A stretch of DNA of 64,000 nucleotides. It comes from Gemmatimonadales bacterium. Its GTDB lineage: Bacteria; Gemmatimonadota; Gemmatimonadetes; Palauibacterales; Palauibacteraceae. The position numbers were made by a program, and so were the translations under genes. Of the stretch, positions 25,253-33,690 are shown in pieces. A model generated the notes under the pieces. That model did no database searches and was not told where the DNA came from. It worked only from the letters and a program-made list of their open reading frames with translations. The stretch lies in contig VXQX01000017.1 in the NCBI GenBank assembly GCA_009838765.1, positions 27,461 through 91,460 on the forward strand, given 5' to 3'. Position 1 is the first letter of the stretch, and the number at the start of each line of letters is the position of its first letter.

Positions 25253-27010
25253 ATGATCGAGATCGATCTTTCCGCCGGTCCCCACACGGAGGGCGTCGAG
25301 CGCCGGCTCCGGGAATGGGCCGCCGAGGACGCGGTGGCGCGGCTCTGGCGGCGGGATCCCACGCTGTGGAGCGCGGACCCGGACATCCCGGAACTCGCCG
25401 ACCGGCTCGGTTGGCTGGACCTCCCGGAGACGTCTCCCGCCGCGCTCCGCCCGCTCGAGGAGCTGCGCGCGAGCGTGCCCTTCTGGTTCACCGATCTCGT
25501 GCTGCTCGGCATGGGGGGGTCGAGCCTCGCGCCCGAAGTGATCGCGCGGACGATGCAGGGCGAGGGGCTGCCGCTCACGCTCGTCGATACGACGCACCCG
25601 GGGGCGCTCCGCGACCTCGAGTGGCTGCGCCCGGCGAACACGATCTTCGTCGTCTCCAGCAAGTCGGGCACGACCGTCGAAACGCTCTCGCTCTTCCGCC
25701 ACTTCTGGTCGCGGACCGCGGAGGTCGTGGAAGACCCCGGCGCGCACTTCATCGCGATCACGGACCCCGGCTCTCTCCTCGCCGAACTCGGCCGCGAGCG
25801 GGGATTCCGCGCCGTGTTCGAGGCGCCCCCCAAGGTCGGGGGCCGCTTCTCGGCCCTGAGCCCGTTCGGCTTGGCGCCGGCGGCGCTCGCGGGCGCCGAT
25901 GTCGCGACACTCCTCCAGGAGGCGGCTGAGGCGGCGGATACCTGCAAGGACGAAGTCCACGACAACCCGGGCTTCCTCCTCGGGGCCGCGCTGGGGGAAT
26001 TCGCGCTCGCGGGGCGCGACAAGGTCACCTTCATCGCGGCGTCCGACTGGGACGCGTTTCCGGACTGGGCGGAGCAGCTCCTCGCCGAGAGCACCGGCAA
26101 GGAGGGCCGGGGCATCGTCCCGGTCGTCGCCGAGCCCCCGCGGCCACCGGGCGACTATGGCGGGGACAGGGTATTCGTCGGCCTCCTCCTCGGCGGCGAC
26201 GCCGCGCGCGAAGCGGAACAATGGGGAGAAGCCGATGAGACGCCGGACCTCGTCGACGCGCTCGAAGCGGCCGGCCACCCGACGTTGCGGATCCGGCTCG
26301 AGCGGCCCGAGGAACTCGGCGCGCTCTTCTTCGTCTGGGAGGTGGGCGTGGCCATGGCCGCAGCCGCACTCGGCATCCATCCCTTCAACCAGCCGGACGT
26401 GCAGCTCGCCAAGCGCCTCGCGGGGCGGGCGATGGCGGCCGAGGGCGCGCCGGACGGAGGGCCGGCGGAGGCCGAGTCTGCGGAGGACGCGCAGCTCTCC
26501 GAAGCGGATGAGATCGACCTCGTCTGGGAGTTGCCGCAGTTCGGACACGCCCCGCCCCGAACGCCGGTGCCGCCGGATCCGGACGGCATCCGAGAGCGGC
26601 TGGGAGACTTCCTGGCCGAGGTGGCCCCGACGGACTACGTCGCCGTGCAGGCGTTTCTTGCGGGCGGCGAGGAGGAGGAGGGGCTGCTCGGGACGTTGCG
26701 CGCGGCCCTCGCCCGAGCCACGGGCGCCGCGACCACGCTGGGCCATGGCCCCCGCTTCCTGCATTCGACCGGACAACTGCACAAGGGGGGGCCGGATAAC
26801 GGCGCATTTCTGCAGCTGGTCGACGACGCCGGCGAGCACGTCCATGTCCCCGAGTCGGACTTCACCTTCCGCCAACTGATCCGGGCGCAGGCGCTGGGGG
26901 ACCTCGCGGCCCTCGGCCAACGCGAACGCCGGGCGCTCCGCGTCCGCGTGGGCGGCCCCGAAGGCCTCGGCCTGCGCCGCCTGATCCAGCTCGTCGAGGA
27001 GTTCACGTAG
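25253..27010 (+). CDS. pgi: Phosphoglucose isomerase of the Tal-Pgi type, without the transaldolase half
   Basis: A 585-residue protein with the sugar-isomerase fold. LLGMGGSSLAPEV, VSSKSGTTVETLSLF, GGRFSALSPFGLAPA, ESTGKEGRGIVPV and HPFNQPDVQLAK are the active-site segments that interconvert glucose-6-P and fructose-6-P. A C-terminal extension of about 140 residues (GHGPRFLHSTGQLHKGGP, then FTFRQLIRAQALGDL) is the module known from bifunctional transaldolase/phosphoglucose isomerases. The first residues here (MIEIDLSAG) leave no room for a transaldolase, so this appears to be the second half as a separate gene. It lies directly downstream of fhs. Confidence 0.9.
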   Translation: MIEIDLSAGPHTEGVERRLREWAAEDAVARLWRRDPTLWSADPDIPELADRLGWLDLPETSPAALRPLEELRASVPFWFTDLVLLGMGGSSLAPEVIARTMQGEGLPLTLVDTTHPGALRDLEWLRPANTIFVVSSKSGTTVETLSLFRHFWSRTAEVVEDPGAHFIAITDPGSLLAELGRERGFRAVFEAPPKVGGRFSALSPFGLAPAALAGADVATLLQEAAEAADTCKDEVHDNPGFLLGAALGEFALAGRDKVTFIAASDWDAFPDWAEQLLAESTGKEGRGIVPVVAEPPRPPGDYGGDRVFVGLLLGGDAAREAEQWGEADETPDLVDALEAAGHPTLRIRLERPEELGALFFVWEVGVAMAAAALGIHPFNQPDVQLAKRLAGRAMAAEGAPDGGPAEAESAEDAQLSEADEIDLVWELPQFGHAPPRTPVPPDPDGIRERLGDFLAEVAPTDYVAVQAFLAGGEEEEGLLGTLRAALARATGAATTLGHGPRFLHSTGQLHKGGPDNGAFLQLVDDAGEHVHVPESDFTFRQLIRAQALGDLAALGQRERRALRVRVGGPEGLGLRRLIQLVEEFT

Positions 27011-27039
27011 CCCGACGCCCCCGATCCCCGAACAATGCC

Positions 27040-27068
27040 TTGTCAAGTGTATGGTTAGGCGTTAGGAA
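27040..27068 (+). promoter_or_regulatory. Possible promoter before the Cys-rich protein gene
   Basis: TTGTCA (27040-27045) and TAGGAA (27063-27068) are spaced by 17 bases, about 50 bases before the start at 27117, in a locally AT-richer stretch. The -35 box is good and the -10 box is weak. Confidence 0.3.
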
Positions 27069-27116
27069 CCTTAAGCGAGTCCCGGGCAACGAGTACCCCG
27101 CACCCGGGAGGCAAGC

Positions 27117-27620
27117 ATGTCCAGCTTCAAGCTCTTCCCCTTCATCGCATCCGGCGCCTCACCAATCGGAGAAGTACTCGCGGTACTGGCGGCCCGCTCG
27201 GTCGTCTTCGGTGCAGGACGGTTGCGGCGAGGGGTGGCCGCAGGCCTCCTCCTCACGATGCTGACCCCATTCGTACCGATGGGACACGTCCACGCGGAGG
27301 AGGACGAGCACGAGGTCGGCGACGTGCCCGCGATCGAAGCGAAGGCGGCATCAGGCGTGAACGGAGCGGCGACCGCCCAAGGCGGCTGTCCCCCGTACAT
27401 CTCGGGCGGCCCCCATAACCCCGCTAGTGGCGTCCGCACGTTTGGCGTTTGTGCGGACGTCCCGATGGACCCCTGGGGCTTCGTAACCTGCGAGGTCTGT
27501 TCCTGCTGGTACGAGATGCACGACGGCTCGACGATGAATTTTTCGACGAGCAGCGGTTGCAATTCGGCAATCAGAATTCAGGGTCCCGCTCCAGACCCCT
27601 GCTCGTTGAACCACTGTTGA
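27117..27620 (+). CDS. Exported cysteine-rich protein of unknown family
   Basis: A 167-residue protein whose ATG follows GGGAGG. About 36 leading residues precede a signal-like segment (RLRRGVAAGLLLTMLTPFVPMG) with likely cleavage after HVHA at residue 60. The mature part begins very acidic (EEDEHE) and then has eight cysteines at residues 91, 112, 125, 128, 130, 148, 162 and 167, the last being the C-terminal residue. This looks like a small disulfide-bonded or metal-binding secreted protein. The stop overlaps the start of a propeller lipoprotein (TTGA), so the two are translationally coupled. No function is known. Confidence 0.65.
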   Translation: MSSFKLFPFIASGASPIGEVLAVLAARSVVFGAGRLRRGVAAGLLLTMLTPFVPMGHVHAEEDEHEVGDVPAIEAKAASGVNGAATAQGGCPPYISGGPHNPASGVRTFGVCADVPMDPWGFVTCEVCSCWYEMHDGSTMNFSTSSGCNSAIRIQGPAPDPCSLNHC

Positions 27621-28696
27621 GTGGCATCGGGGGAGCAGGCGCGTCGGTCGTCCGCCGGCGGCTCGCGCTCGTCGCGATGGCGGCGTTGACGACTTGGGCG
27701 TGCGGCGATGGCGGCGCCGACCGCTCGCTTGATGTTGATTCGAGCACGCAGGTCGCGGTGAGGGAGCTGGTGCAGGAGCTGCCGCCCGCAGGCCTCCTTT
27801 CGGACGACATCTTTATCGAGTCGGCGCGCGGGTTCGATCTGTTCGGGGACACGGTCGCGGTTGCGGACCGCATGGCGGGGCGGGTCCAGTTGTTCCGCTC
27901 GTCGGGGGAGCATATCGCGACCTTGGGCGGCCCTCCGGGGCCGGGGGATCCCGAGATCCTCGAATCCCCGTGGCGCGTCCAGTTCGCGCCCGATGGCTCA
28001 CTCTGGGTAGGCGATCCCGGGCGGGCAGCGCTCATACACTTTCCTTCCGGAGGCGGAGAGCCGCAGACGGCGCGGCTTCCGGGAGCGACGATGGCGACCG
28101 CCGTTGGATTCGGGGTCGACCATGTCCTCGGCGCCATCGGGCTCAGCGCACAGCCGGGTTTTCTGCTTGCAGCGTACGGGTTGGCGGATGGGCCCCTGAA
28201 CATCCCGAACGAAGTTCCGCTTCCCGAGGAGTTGGCGTTTGGACCGGTCGACCGAATAAGCGCGCAGCATGTCGTGATGTCGGTTGGACGGAAGGGCGAG
28301 GTGATCCTTCTCGACGGGGTGCGGACGATCCTGTGGCGAATCGAGCTGGAGTACGATCCGTCCAGGATTGTTCGCATCTCCCGCATCGCGGTACCCGAAT
28401 GGCTGGTCGAGAGCACGCGCGCGGAGACGGAGCGGCGCGTCGCGGGCCGCCCCGGCGTCAGCGCGCCGGGGTTCAAGGAAATGCGGGCCGGCGAGCGGGG
28501 GGTGTGGCTCGTCCCGGCGATTGATCCGGTGGACGGGGTATTTCTGCCCTACGAGGAGGACGGCCGGGCCACCGTGCTGTGGCGCGACCCGCAGCGGCGC
28601 CAGGCGGCGTGGAGCAGCCGCATCCTGGACGACGGCACGGCCTGGCTGATGTTCCCGGGAAGTCTCATGCGGTTCACCGTCGCCGAAGAAGGTTGA
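27617..28696 (+). CDS. 6-bladed beta-propeller protein, probable lipoprotein
   Basis: About 359 residues from the TTG at 27617, whose last two bases form the start of the preceding stop codon. The frame is open back to 27449 but that part overlaps the Cys-rich gene. The leader VVRRRLALVAMAALTTWAC ends in a Cys that may be lipidated, although the Trp at -2 makes the lipobox imperfect. NHL-like propeller blades follow (GDTVAVADRMAGRVQLF, APDGSLWVGDPGRAALIHF, GRKGEVILLDGVRTILWRI). Such proteins are thought to bind ligands at the cell surface. Coupling to the Cys-rich protein suggests that the two act together. Confidence 0.75.
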   Translation: MSGIGGAGASVVRRRLALVAMAALTTWACGDGGADRSLDVDSSTQVAVRELVQELPPAGLLSDDIFIESARGFDLFGDTVAVADRMAGRVQLFRSSGEHIATLGGPPGPGDPEILESPWRVQFAPDGSLWVGDPGRAALIHFPSGGGEPQTARLPGATMATAVGFGVDHVLGAIGLSAQPGFLLAAYGLADGPLNIPNEVPLPEELAFGPVDRISAQHVVMSVGRKGEVILLDGVRTILWRIELEYDPSRIVRISRIAVPEWLVESTRAETERRVAGRPGVSAPGFKEMRAGERGVWLVPAIDPVDGVFLPYEEDGRATVLWRDPQRRQAAWSSRILDDGTAWLMFPGSLMRFTVAEEG

Positions 28697-28699
28697 TTC

Positions 28700-29407
28700 T
28701 CATCTGATCGCGGGCGGGCGGAGGAGGTCGGTGCGGCCCTCGATGTCGAGGAGCGTGCGCTTGTAACGGAGTCCGCCGGTGTATCCCCCCAGCGTCCGGT
28801 CGGCCCGGACGACCCGGTGACACGGCACGATGATCGGTATCGGGTTCCGGCCGAGCGCGTTGCCCACCGCGCGCGACGCTTTCGGACGTCCGATGCGCCG
28901 GGCGATCTCCGTGTACGTCACCGTCTCGCCGAAATCGAGTCCGGAGGCGGCGTCCAGCACGGCGCGCTGGAAGTCGCCCAGTTCCGTGAGATCGACGAGG
29001 AGATCGAAGCGCGGGCGCCGGCGACCGAAGTACTCCGTCAGTTGCTCTTCCGCTGCGACGAGTCGGTCGGTATCGCACACCACCGGCGTCGACGGGTACC
29101 GGCGCTCGAGGCCGGCGACGAACGCATCGTCGCTCTCGTCCTGCCACGAAAGCGCGACCAGGCCGCCCGTACCCGCGGCGATGCGCATGGCGCCGAAGGG
29201 CGAACCGAAGCGGCGCCAGCGGATCGCCGGGCCGTCTCGGAGGCTCTCCGCCGAGAGATGCAGCAACCCGTATTCCACCGCGCGCTCCCGGCAGGCGGGG
29301 CACGCCGCCATGCGTTCGGCGAGCTCGGGAGCGGCATCCGCATCCGGGTCGCCCAGGACCCAGGCAAGTACGTCTTCTTCGCGACAGGTCGTGCAACGTC
29401 GGGTCAT
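28700..29407 (-). CDS. ogt: Anti-sigma-like zinc motif fused to O6-methylguanine-DNA methyltransferase (Ogt)
   Basis: A 235-residue protein whose ATG overlaps the ECF sigma stop as ATGA. Residues 62-235 are a complete Ogt/MGMT protein with the acceptor Cys196 in PIIVPCHRVV, the DNA-binding helix around ASRAVGNALGRNP, and GYTGGLRYKRTLL at the end; it repairs O6-alkylguanine by irreversible self-alkylation. Residues 1-55 carry CTTC (Cys5, Cys8) and CPAC (Cys36, Cys39) joined by a helix with DVLAWVLGDPD and AERMAACPACRE. This closely resembles the N-terminal zinc domain of anti-sigma factors, with Arg at the place of the usual His. With the sigma gene directly upstream, this domain may hold the sigma factor. 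An ATG at 29428 would add seven residues. Confidence 0.88.
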   Translation of the reverse strand: MTRRCTTCREEDVLAWVLGDPDADAAPELAERMAACPACRERAVEYGLLHLSAESLRDGPAIRWRRFGSPFGAMRIAAGTGGLVALSWQDESDDAFVAGLERRYPSTPVVCDTDRLVAAEEQLTEYFGRRRPRFDLLVDLTELGDFQRAVLDAASGLDFGETVTYTEIARRIGRPKASRAVGNALGRNPIPIIVPCHRVVRADRTLGGYTGGLRYKRTLLDIEGRTDLLRPPAIR

Positions 29408-29946
29408 ATCGGCCCCTCCTCGCGCCACACCTCGGCGAGGTCGCGGCGCAGCTTCTTCATCCCGTGGTAGACGTTGGCTCTCGCGGCCTCGGGGGAGACA
29501 TCCATCCGGCGCGCGATCGTCGGGTAGTCCAACTGCTCGATCCAGCGCAGCCAGACGGCGTCCCGCTGCCGCCGGGGGAGTTCCGCGACACCCTCCCGGA
29601 CGCGCGCCGCGGCGGCTTCGGAGAGCCTACCCAGCGCCGCGTCGGCCGGGGGAAGGGGGCCCGGCTCCAGTTCGTCGGAGTGGGCCGCGAGCAAGTCCGA
29701 GCGCCGGCGGCGGGCGGACAGGTGGTCGAGAGCCCGCCGCGTCGCGACGCGGTACAGCCAGGCACGGATGTTGGCGCCGTCCACCCTCTCGGGCCGGGCA
29801 CGGAGCGCCGTCACCCACAGGTCCTGCACGATGTCCCGGGCCTCATCCGCGCTACCCAGCATCGCAGCCACGTGGCGCTGCAATTCGGGGCCGTACCGCT
29901 CCGACCAGCTCCGCACCCGATGCGCCGACTCCGTCCCTGTGGTCAT
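29404..29946 (-). CDS. ECF-type RNA polymerase sigma factor
   Basis: A 180-residue sigma-70 family protein with only regions 2 and 4. Region 2 (about residues 15-80) contains ADEARDIVQDLWVTALR and IRAWLYRVATRRALDHLSARRRR. Region 4 (about 115-170) contains LPRRQRDAVWLRWIEQLDYPTIARRMDVSPEAARANVYHGMKKLRR split by a helix-turn-helix. It directs RNA polymerase to a set of stress promoters. ECF genes are normally followed by their anti-sigma gene, and here the next gene, overlapping by four bases, is the zinc-motif/Ogt fusion. No clear target promoter sequence was found in the 209 bases upstream. Confidence 0.93.
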   Translation of the reverse strand: MTTGTESAHRVRSWSERYGPELQRHVAAMLGSADEARDIVQDLWVTALRARPERVDGANIRAWLYRVATRRALDHLSARRRRSDLLAAHSDELEPGPLPPADAALGRLSEAAAARVREGVAELPRRQRDAVWLRWIEQLDYPTIARRMDVSPEAARANVYHGMKKLRRDLAEVWREEGPI

Positions 29947-30155
29947 GCGCCCCGGCTCCGCCTTTCCCCGCTCGCCAACGCTCGTTCTCGTCCCTTAGAA
30001 CGTATCGTCGCGGAAACCGTGAAAGCGGGACGCTCCTGAACTGGCCGCGCGAGCGCGTGAATCGTACCCTGTGAGCCCGCGGCTCGCCCGGGCCTGCAGA
30101 ACACTGCGGCGGCCGGCGCGCCGTTGAACATCGAATCGGCAGAACCGAGGCTCTC

Positions 30156-31307
30156 TTGAAATCAGCACAGTTCGGACCCGTATCGTCCCCGACCTGCATC
30201 GCGGCCGCGCTCGCGACAGCCTTCGTCGCGACGGCCTGCGCCGGTAACGCCGGAGAGGAGACCGATGCCGCGACCAGCGGGAACGGCGGGGAGAATATCG
30301 CGGAGAACGCCGCCGTGAGCCGCGATCCGCTCCCGGACGAGCGGCGCTTCGCCAGCCTGACTCAACTCACCTTCGAGGGAGAGAACGCCGAGGCCTACTA
30401 CTCGGCGGACGGAGAGCGGCTGATCTTCCAGCGCCGCCACGAGGGCGAGTACGAATGCGACCAGATCTTCACGATCGGCGTCGAGGGCGGCGACCCCAAG
30501 CTCGTTTCGACGGGGCTCGGCCGGACCACGTGCTCCTACTTCTTCCCGGACGATTCGCGGATCGTGTACAGTTCCACGCATCACGTGTCGCCCGAGTGCC
30601 CTCCGCCGCCCGACATGCGGCGTGGGTACGTGTGGCCGCTCCACGACTTCGACATCTACACGGCGAACCCGGACGGTTCCGACGTCCAGCCGATCTTCTC
30701 GAGTCCCGGCTACGACGCGGAGGCGACCCTCGCCCCGGACGGGTCGCGGATCGTCTTCACCTCCACGCGCAACGGAGATCTGGACATCTACACGATGAAT
30801 CCCGACGGCTCCGACGTCCGGCAGATAACGAACGAACTCGGATACGATGGCGGGCCCTTCTTCTCCCCGGATGGATCGAAGATCGTCTACCGGGCGAGGT
30901 ACCCGGAGAGCGAAGAGGAACTCGCGGACTACCAGGCGCTCCTGGCCGATGGTCTCGTCCGGCCGGGCGTGCTCGACATCTACGTGATGAATGTGGACGG
31001 CTCGAACCGGGTGCGTCTCACGGACAACGAGGCCGCGAACTTCGCCCCCTTCTTCCACCCGAGCGGCGAGAAGGTGATCTTCGCTTCGAACCTGCACGAG
31101 GGCGATCCCCGCAGCCGCAATTTCGATCTCTTCCTCGTGAACCTGGACGGCACGGGCCTGGAGCAGGTGACGTTCAGCGACGAGTTCGAGAGCTTCCCGA
31201 TGTTCAGCCCGGACGGCCGTCATCTCGTGTTCGGATCGAACCGGCACGGATCCCACCTGGGCAACACAAACATCTTCATCGCCGAGTGGATCGACGACCT
31301 TCCCTAG
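30156..31307 (+). CDS. TolB/PD40-repeat beta-propeller lipoprotein
   Basis: A 383-residue exported protein starting at a TTG after GAGG. The leader (CIAAALATAFVATACAG) ends in a probable lipid-attachment Cys. At least six repeats with the pattern SPDGSRIVF and NPDGSDV follow, for example YSADGERLIFQ, APDGSRIVFTS, SPDGSKIVYRA and SPDGRHLVFGS, which form a TolB-like propeller. It is monocistronic, divergent from the sigma factor gene. It probably binds a protein or peptide in the periplasm; no enzymatic residues are recognised. Confidence 0.85.
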   Translation: MKSAQFGPVSSPTCIAAALATAFVATACAGNAGEETDAATSGNGGENIAENAAVSRDPLPDERRFASLTQLTFEGENAEAYYSADGERLIFQRRHEGEYECDQIFTIGVEGGDPKLVSTGLGRTTCSYFFPDDSRIVYSSTHHVSPECPPPPDMRRGYVWPLHDFDIYTANPDGSDVQPIFSSPGYDAEATLAPDGSRIVFTSTRNGDLDIYTMNPDGSDVRQITNELGYDGGPFFSPDGSKIVYRARYPESEEELADYQALLADGLVRPGVLDIYVMNVDGSNRVRLTDNEAANFAPFFHPSGEKVIFASNLHEGDPRSRNFDLFLVNLDGTGLEQVTFSDEFESFPMFSPDGRHLVFGSNRHGSHLGNTNIFIAEWIDDLP

Positions 31308-31431
31308 CGGCGTTCCGTGGCAAGACCCGGTTCGGTGACCGACTTCGCCTGCGGACCGTCTAGTTTCTGAAGACAGTCCCGGCGGCGAACCGGCCGCCCG
31401 GGGCGGGGATCGGAAGACACGGGAGCTTGGG

Positions 31432-33669
31432 ATGCGGTTCGCAAAGGCGAGAGGAAACTCCGGAGCGCCCCGGTGGTTGCGGGGCCGGCGGCGAGTGTGG
31501 GCGGTCGGGGTGGCGTGGGGCACCTCGTTCGTCGCGCCCCCGGTCTCCGCCCAGGAGGCGGAGACACCGATCGATTATGACGCCGCGGTCGCGCAAAGCG
31601 GGATCGACGGCAGCTACGGATACCTCCGGGCGCTGGACGGGTCAGCGACGCTCATTCAGGGGGACACCCGGGATCGCATCCAGCTCGCGGTGAACGAGCC
31701 CGTCCTCGTCGGCGACCGGATCTTCGTGTCCGGCGAATCCCGCATCGAGATTTCGCTCGCCGACGGGAACCTCGTCCGGATCGGGGATCGGACGGAGCTT
31801 CTCTTCCGCGCGCTCGCCAACTCAGCGGATGCGAGCGATCCCGCCTCCATCCTCGAAATCGCGCGCGGGTCGCTGCAGCTCGTGGTGGCCCCGAACCAAC
31901 CGGGGGCCGAGTGGCCTTCCATCATCACGCCTAACGCGACGATCCGGCCGCGGGGAGCCGGTTCCTTCCTGATCGTCGTCGACGACGAGCGCCGGAGCGA
32001 GGTCGTCGTGCGCGAGGGGGTGGCGGAAGTCACGACGGAGATGGAACTCGCCGAGGTCCGCCGCGGGGAGAGCCTCTTCGTCGAGGGTGCGCGAGGGGAC
32101 CGGCTCCGCTTCGCGGCGGCCCCCGGTCTCGATCGCCTGGAGGCGTGGGGCCAGGGGGTCGGCGACTACGCGTCCGGCGAGTACACCGCCCATTTGGATC
32201 CGGACCTCCACTACGCCGCCTCTTCGCTCCGCGGGCACGGATCGTGGGTACACGTCGATGCGGGGGTCGCCTGGCGTCCGCGAGTCTCAACGGGCTGGGC
32301 TCCGTACCGGCACGGGCGCTGGCGACACACGCCCAGCGGAATGTTCTGGGTCTCGTACGAACCATGGGGATGGGTGCCCTACCACTACGGGTACTGGGAC
32401 CTCGATCCCGGCTGGGGGTGGGTCTGGTTCCCGGGCCGGCGTTTCGCCGTCGCGCACGTCTACTGGTACTGGGGCCCGAGCTACGCGGGCTGGATTCCCT
32501 CGGGATACTACTGGCGCCACTACCGAAACCACTACGGGAGCAGCTGGGGCTTCCACTTCGGGGTCTACGGACACATCGGGGGCGGCTTCGGGCGCTATCG
32601 GCACTGGACATTCCTGCCGCACGGCCGGCTCGGACACCGGCGACAGCACTTCTACTCGGTCGGCGGTTCGGACTTCGGTCGCGGGCGGAAGGCGGTCGAG
32701 CGCGGCGTGCTGCTGACGGACTCCCGCCTGCTCGGGCGCGAGGCGCGGCGCCGACCCGCGCAGACGCTGGCGAGCCTGCGGCGCGCGGTCTCGCGGGACG
32801 GGAGAACGGCGGTCGATGCGGACGGCTTCATCGATCGCGGCGCGGGCTTGCCGCGGGAGGTCGAACGCGTCGTGCTGCGAGGGCGCGATGGCCGGTCGGC
32901 CCGCCCGCGCGACGCGACCGCCGGGGCGCCGAGCGGTGCCTCGCGGACGGCCGGCTCACCGGCGGTCCGGGTGACCAGACGGTCGCCGGAGGCCGGTACG
33001 TTGCGGCCGGAGCGGTCCGGCGTGCCGAGGACGGCGCGGCCCGGTGTGCAGCGGGCGACGCAGCGATCCGGCGTGCAGCGCGCAACGCCGCCCGCATCGG
33101 GGACCGGCGCTCGCCCGGTGATCCGGCGTCCCACGGCGCGCGAGCGGGGTGTGCCCGACGACGCGAGACGACCGGCCGTGCGACCCGCGACGCGGACGGG
33201 TTCCGGCGGCGTACAGCGCGCAGCCCCGCGGACCGGCGACGAGGGCGTTCGTCGGATCGTCCGTCCGCGGACGGCGCGGGAGTCGCCGCCCGTTCGGAGG
33301 ACGGGCGGCGCGACGGCGCGGCCGACGGCAAGGTCGAATCCCGCGAGGCCGGCGGTGCGCTCCGTGCCGGCGAGGCCCCCCGTGCGACCCACCGCGGCGA
33401 GGCCGTCCCGGCCGGACGTTCGCCGCCCGCCGTCCACCACGAGACCCGTGACCCGGCCATCCGCCCCACGGTCATCGCGACCGGCGGCGCGGCCCCCCGG
33501 GCCATCGAGGTCGAGCGGCACTGTCAGCCGTTCGGGCGGCGCGTCCCGGTCCGGCGGGGCGGTCCGCCGATCCGGCGGCGGGTCCCGGTCCGGCGGCACC
33601 GTCCGCCGGTCCGGCGGCAGTTCGCGGTCGACCGGCGGCGCCCGCGCGCGAGGCCGGTCCGGAGGCTAG
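31432..33669 (+). CDS. FecR-domain protein with an aromatic-rich region and an Arg/Pro/Gly-rich tail
   Basis: A 745-residue exported protein. After a basic leader and signal (GVAWGTSFVAPPVSAQ) comes a FecR-like domain (about residues 65-205, LVGDRIFVSGESRIEI, IARGSLQLVVAP). Residues 250-420 are extremely rich in Trp, Tyr, Gly and His, with repeats such as WGWVPYHYGYW and GYYWRHYRNHYG, as in the DUF6600 type of envelope protein. From about residue 480 the sequence becomes Arg/Pro/Ala/Thr-rich and ends in RSGG repeats. The tail is strongly positively charged and may bind DNA, polysaccharide or the cell surface. No neighbour suggests a specific role. Confidence 0.8.
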   Translation: MRFAKARGNSGAPRWLRGRRRVWAVGVAWGTSFVAPPVSAQEAETPIDYDAAVAQSGIDGSYGYLRALDGSATLIQGDTRDRIQLAVNEPVLVGDRIFVSGESRIEISLADGNLVRIGDRTELLFRALANSADASDPASILEIARGSLQLVVAPNQPGAEWPSIITPNATIRPRGAGSFLIVVDDERRSEVVVREGVAEVTTEMELAEVRRGESLFVEGARGDRLRFAAAPGLDRLEAWGQGVGDYASGEYTAHLDPDLHYAASSLRGHGSWVHVDAGVAWRPRVSTGWAPYRHGRWRHTPSGMFWVSYEPWGWVPYHYGYWDLDPGWGWVWFPGRRFAVAHVYWYWGPSYAGWIPSGYYWRHYRNHYGSSWGFHFGVYGHIGGGFGRYRHWTFLPHGRLGHRRQHFYSVGGSDFGRGRKAVERGVLLTDSRLLGREARRRPAQTLASLRRAVSRDGRTAVDADGFIDRGAGLPREVERVVLRGRDGRSARPRDATAGAPSGASRTAGSPAVRVTRRSPEAGTLRPERSGVPRTARPGVQRATQRSGVQRATPPASGTGARPVIRRPTARERGVPDDARRPAVRPATRTGSGGVQRAAPRTGDEGVRRIVRPRTARESPPVRRTGGATARPTARSNPARPAVRSVPARPPVRPTAARPSRPDVRRPPSTTRPVTRPSAPRSSRPAARPPGPSRSSGTVSRSGGASRSGGAVRRSGGGSRSGGTVRRSGGSSRSTGGARARGRSGG
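33526..33646 (+). repeat. Degenerate repeats encoding RSGG units
   Basis: A run of short repeats built on TCCGGCGG encodes (S/R)RSGG units at the end of the aromatic-rich protein. The array is prone to slippage, so its length may vary between strains or assemblies. Confidence 0.6.
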
Positions 33670-33690
33670 CAGCAGCCTGGGCGGCCGGGA

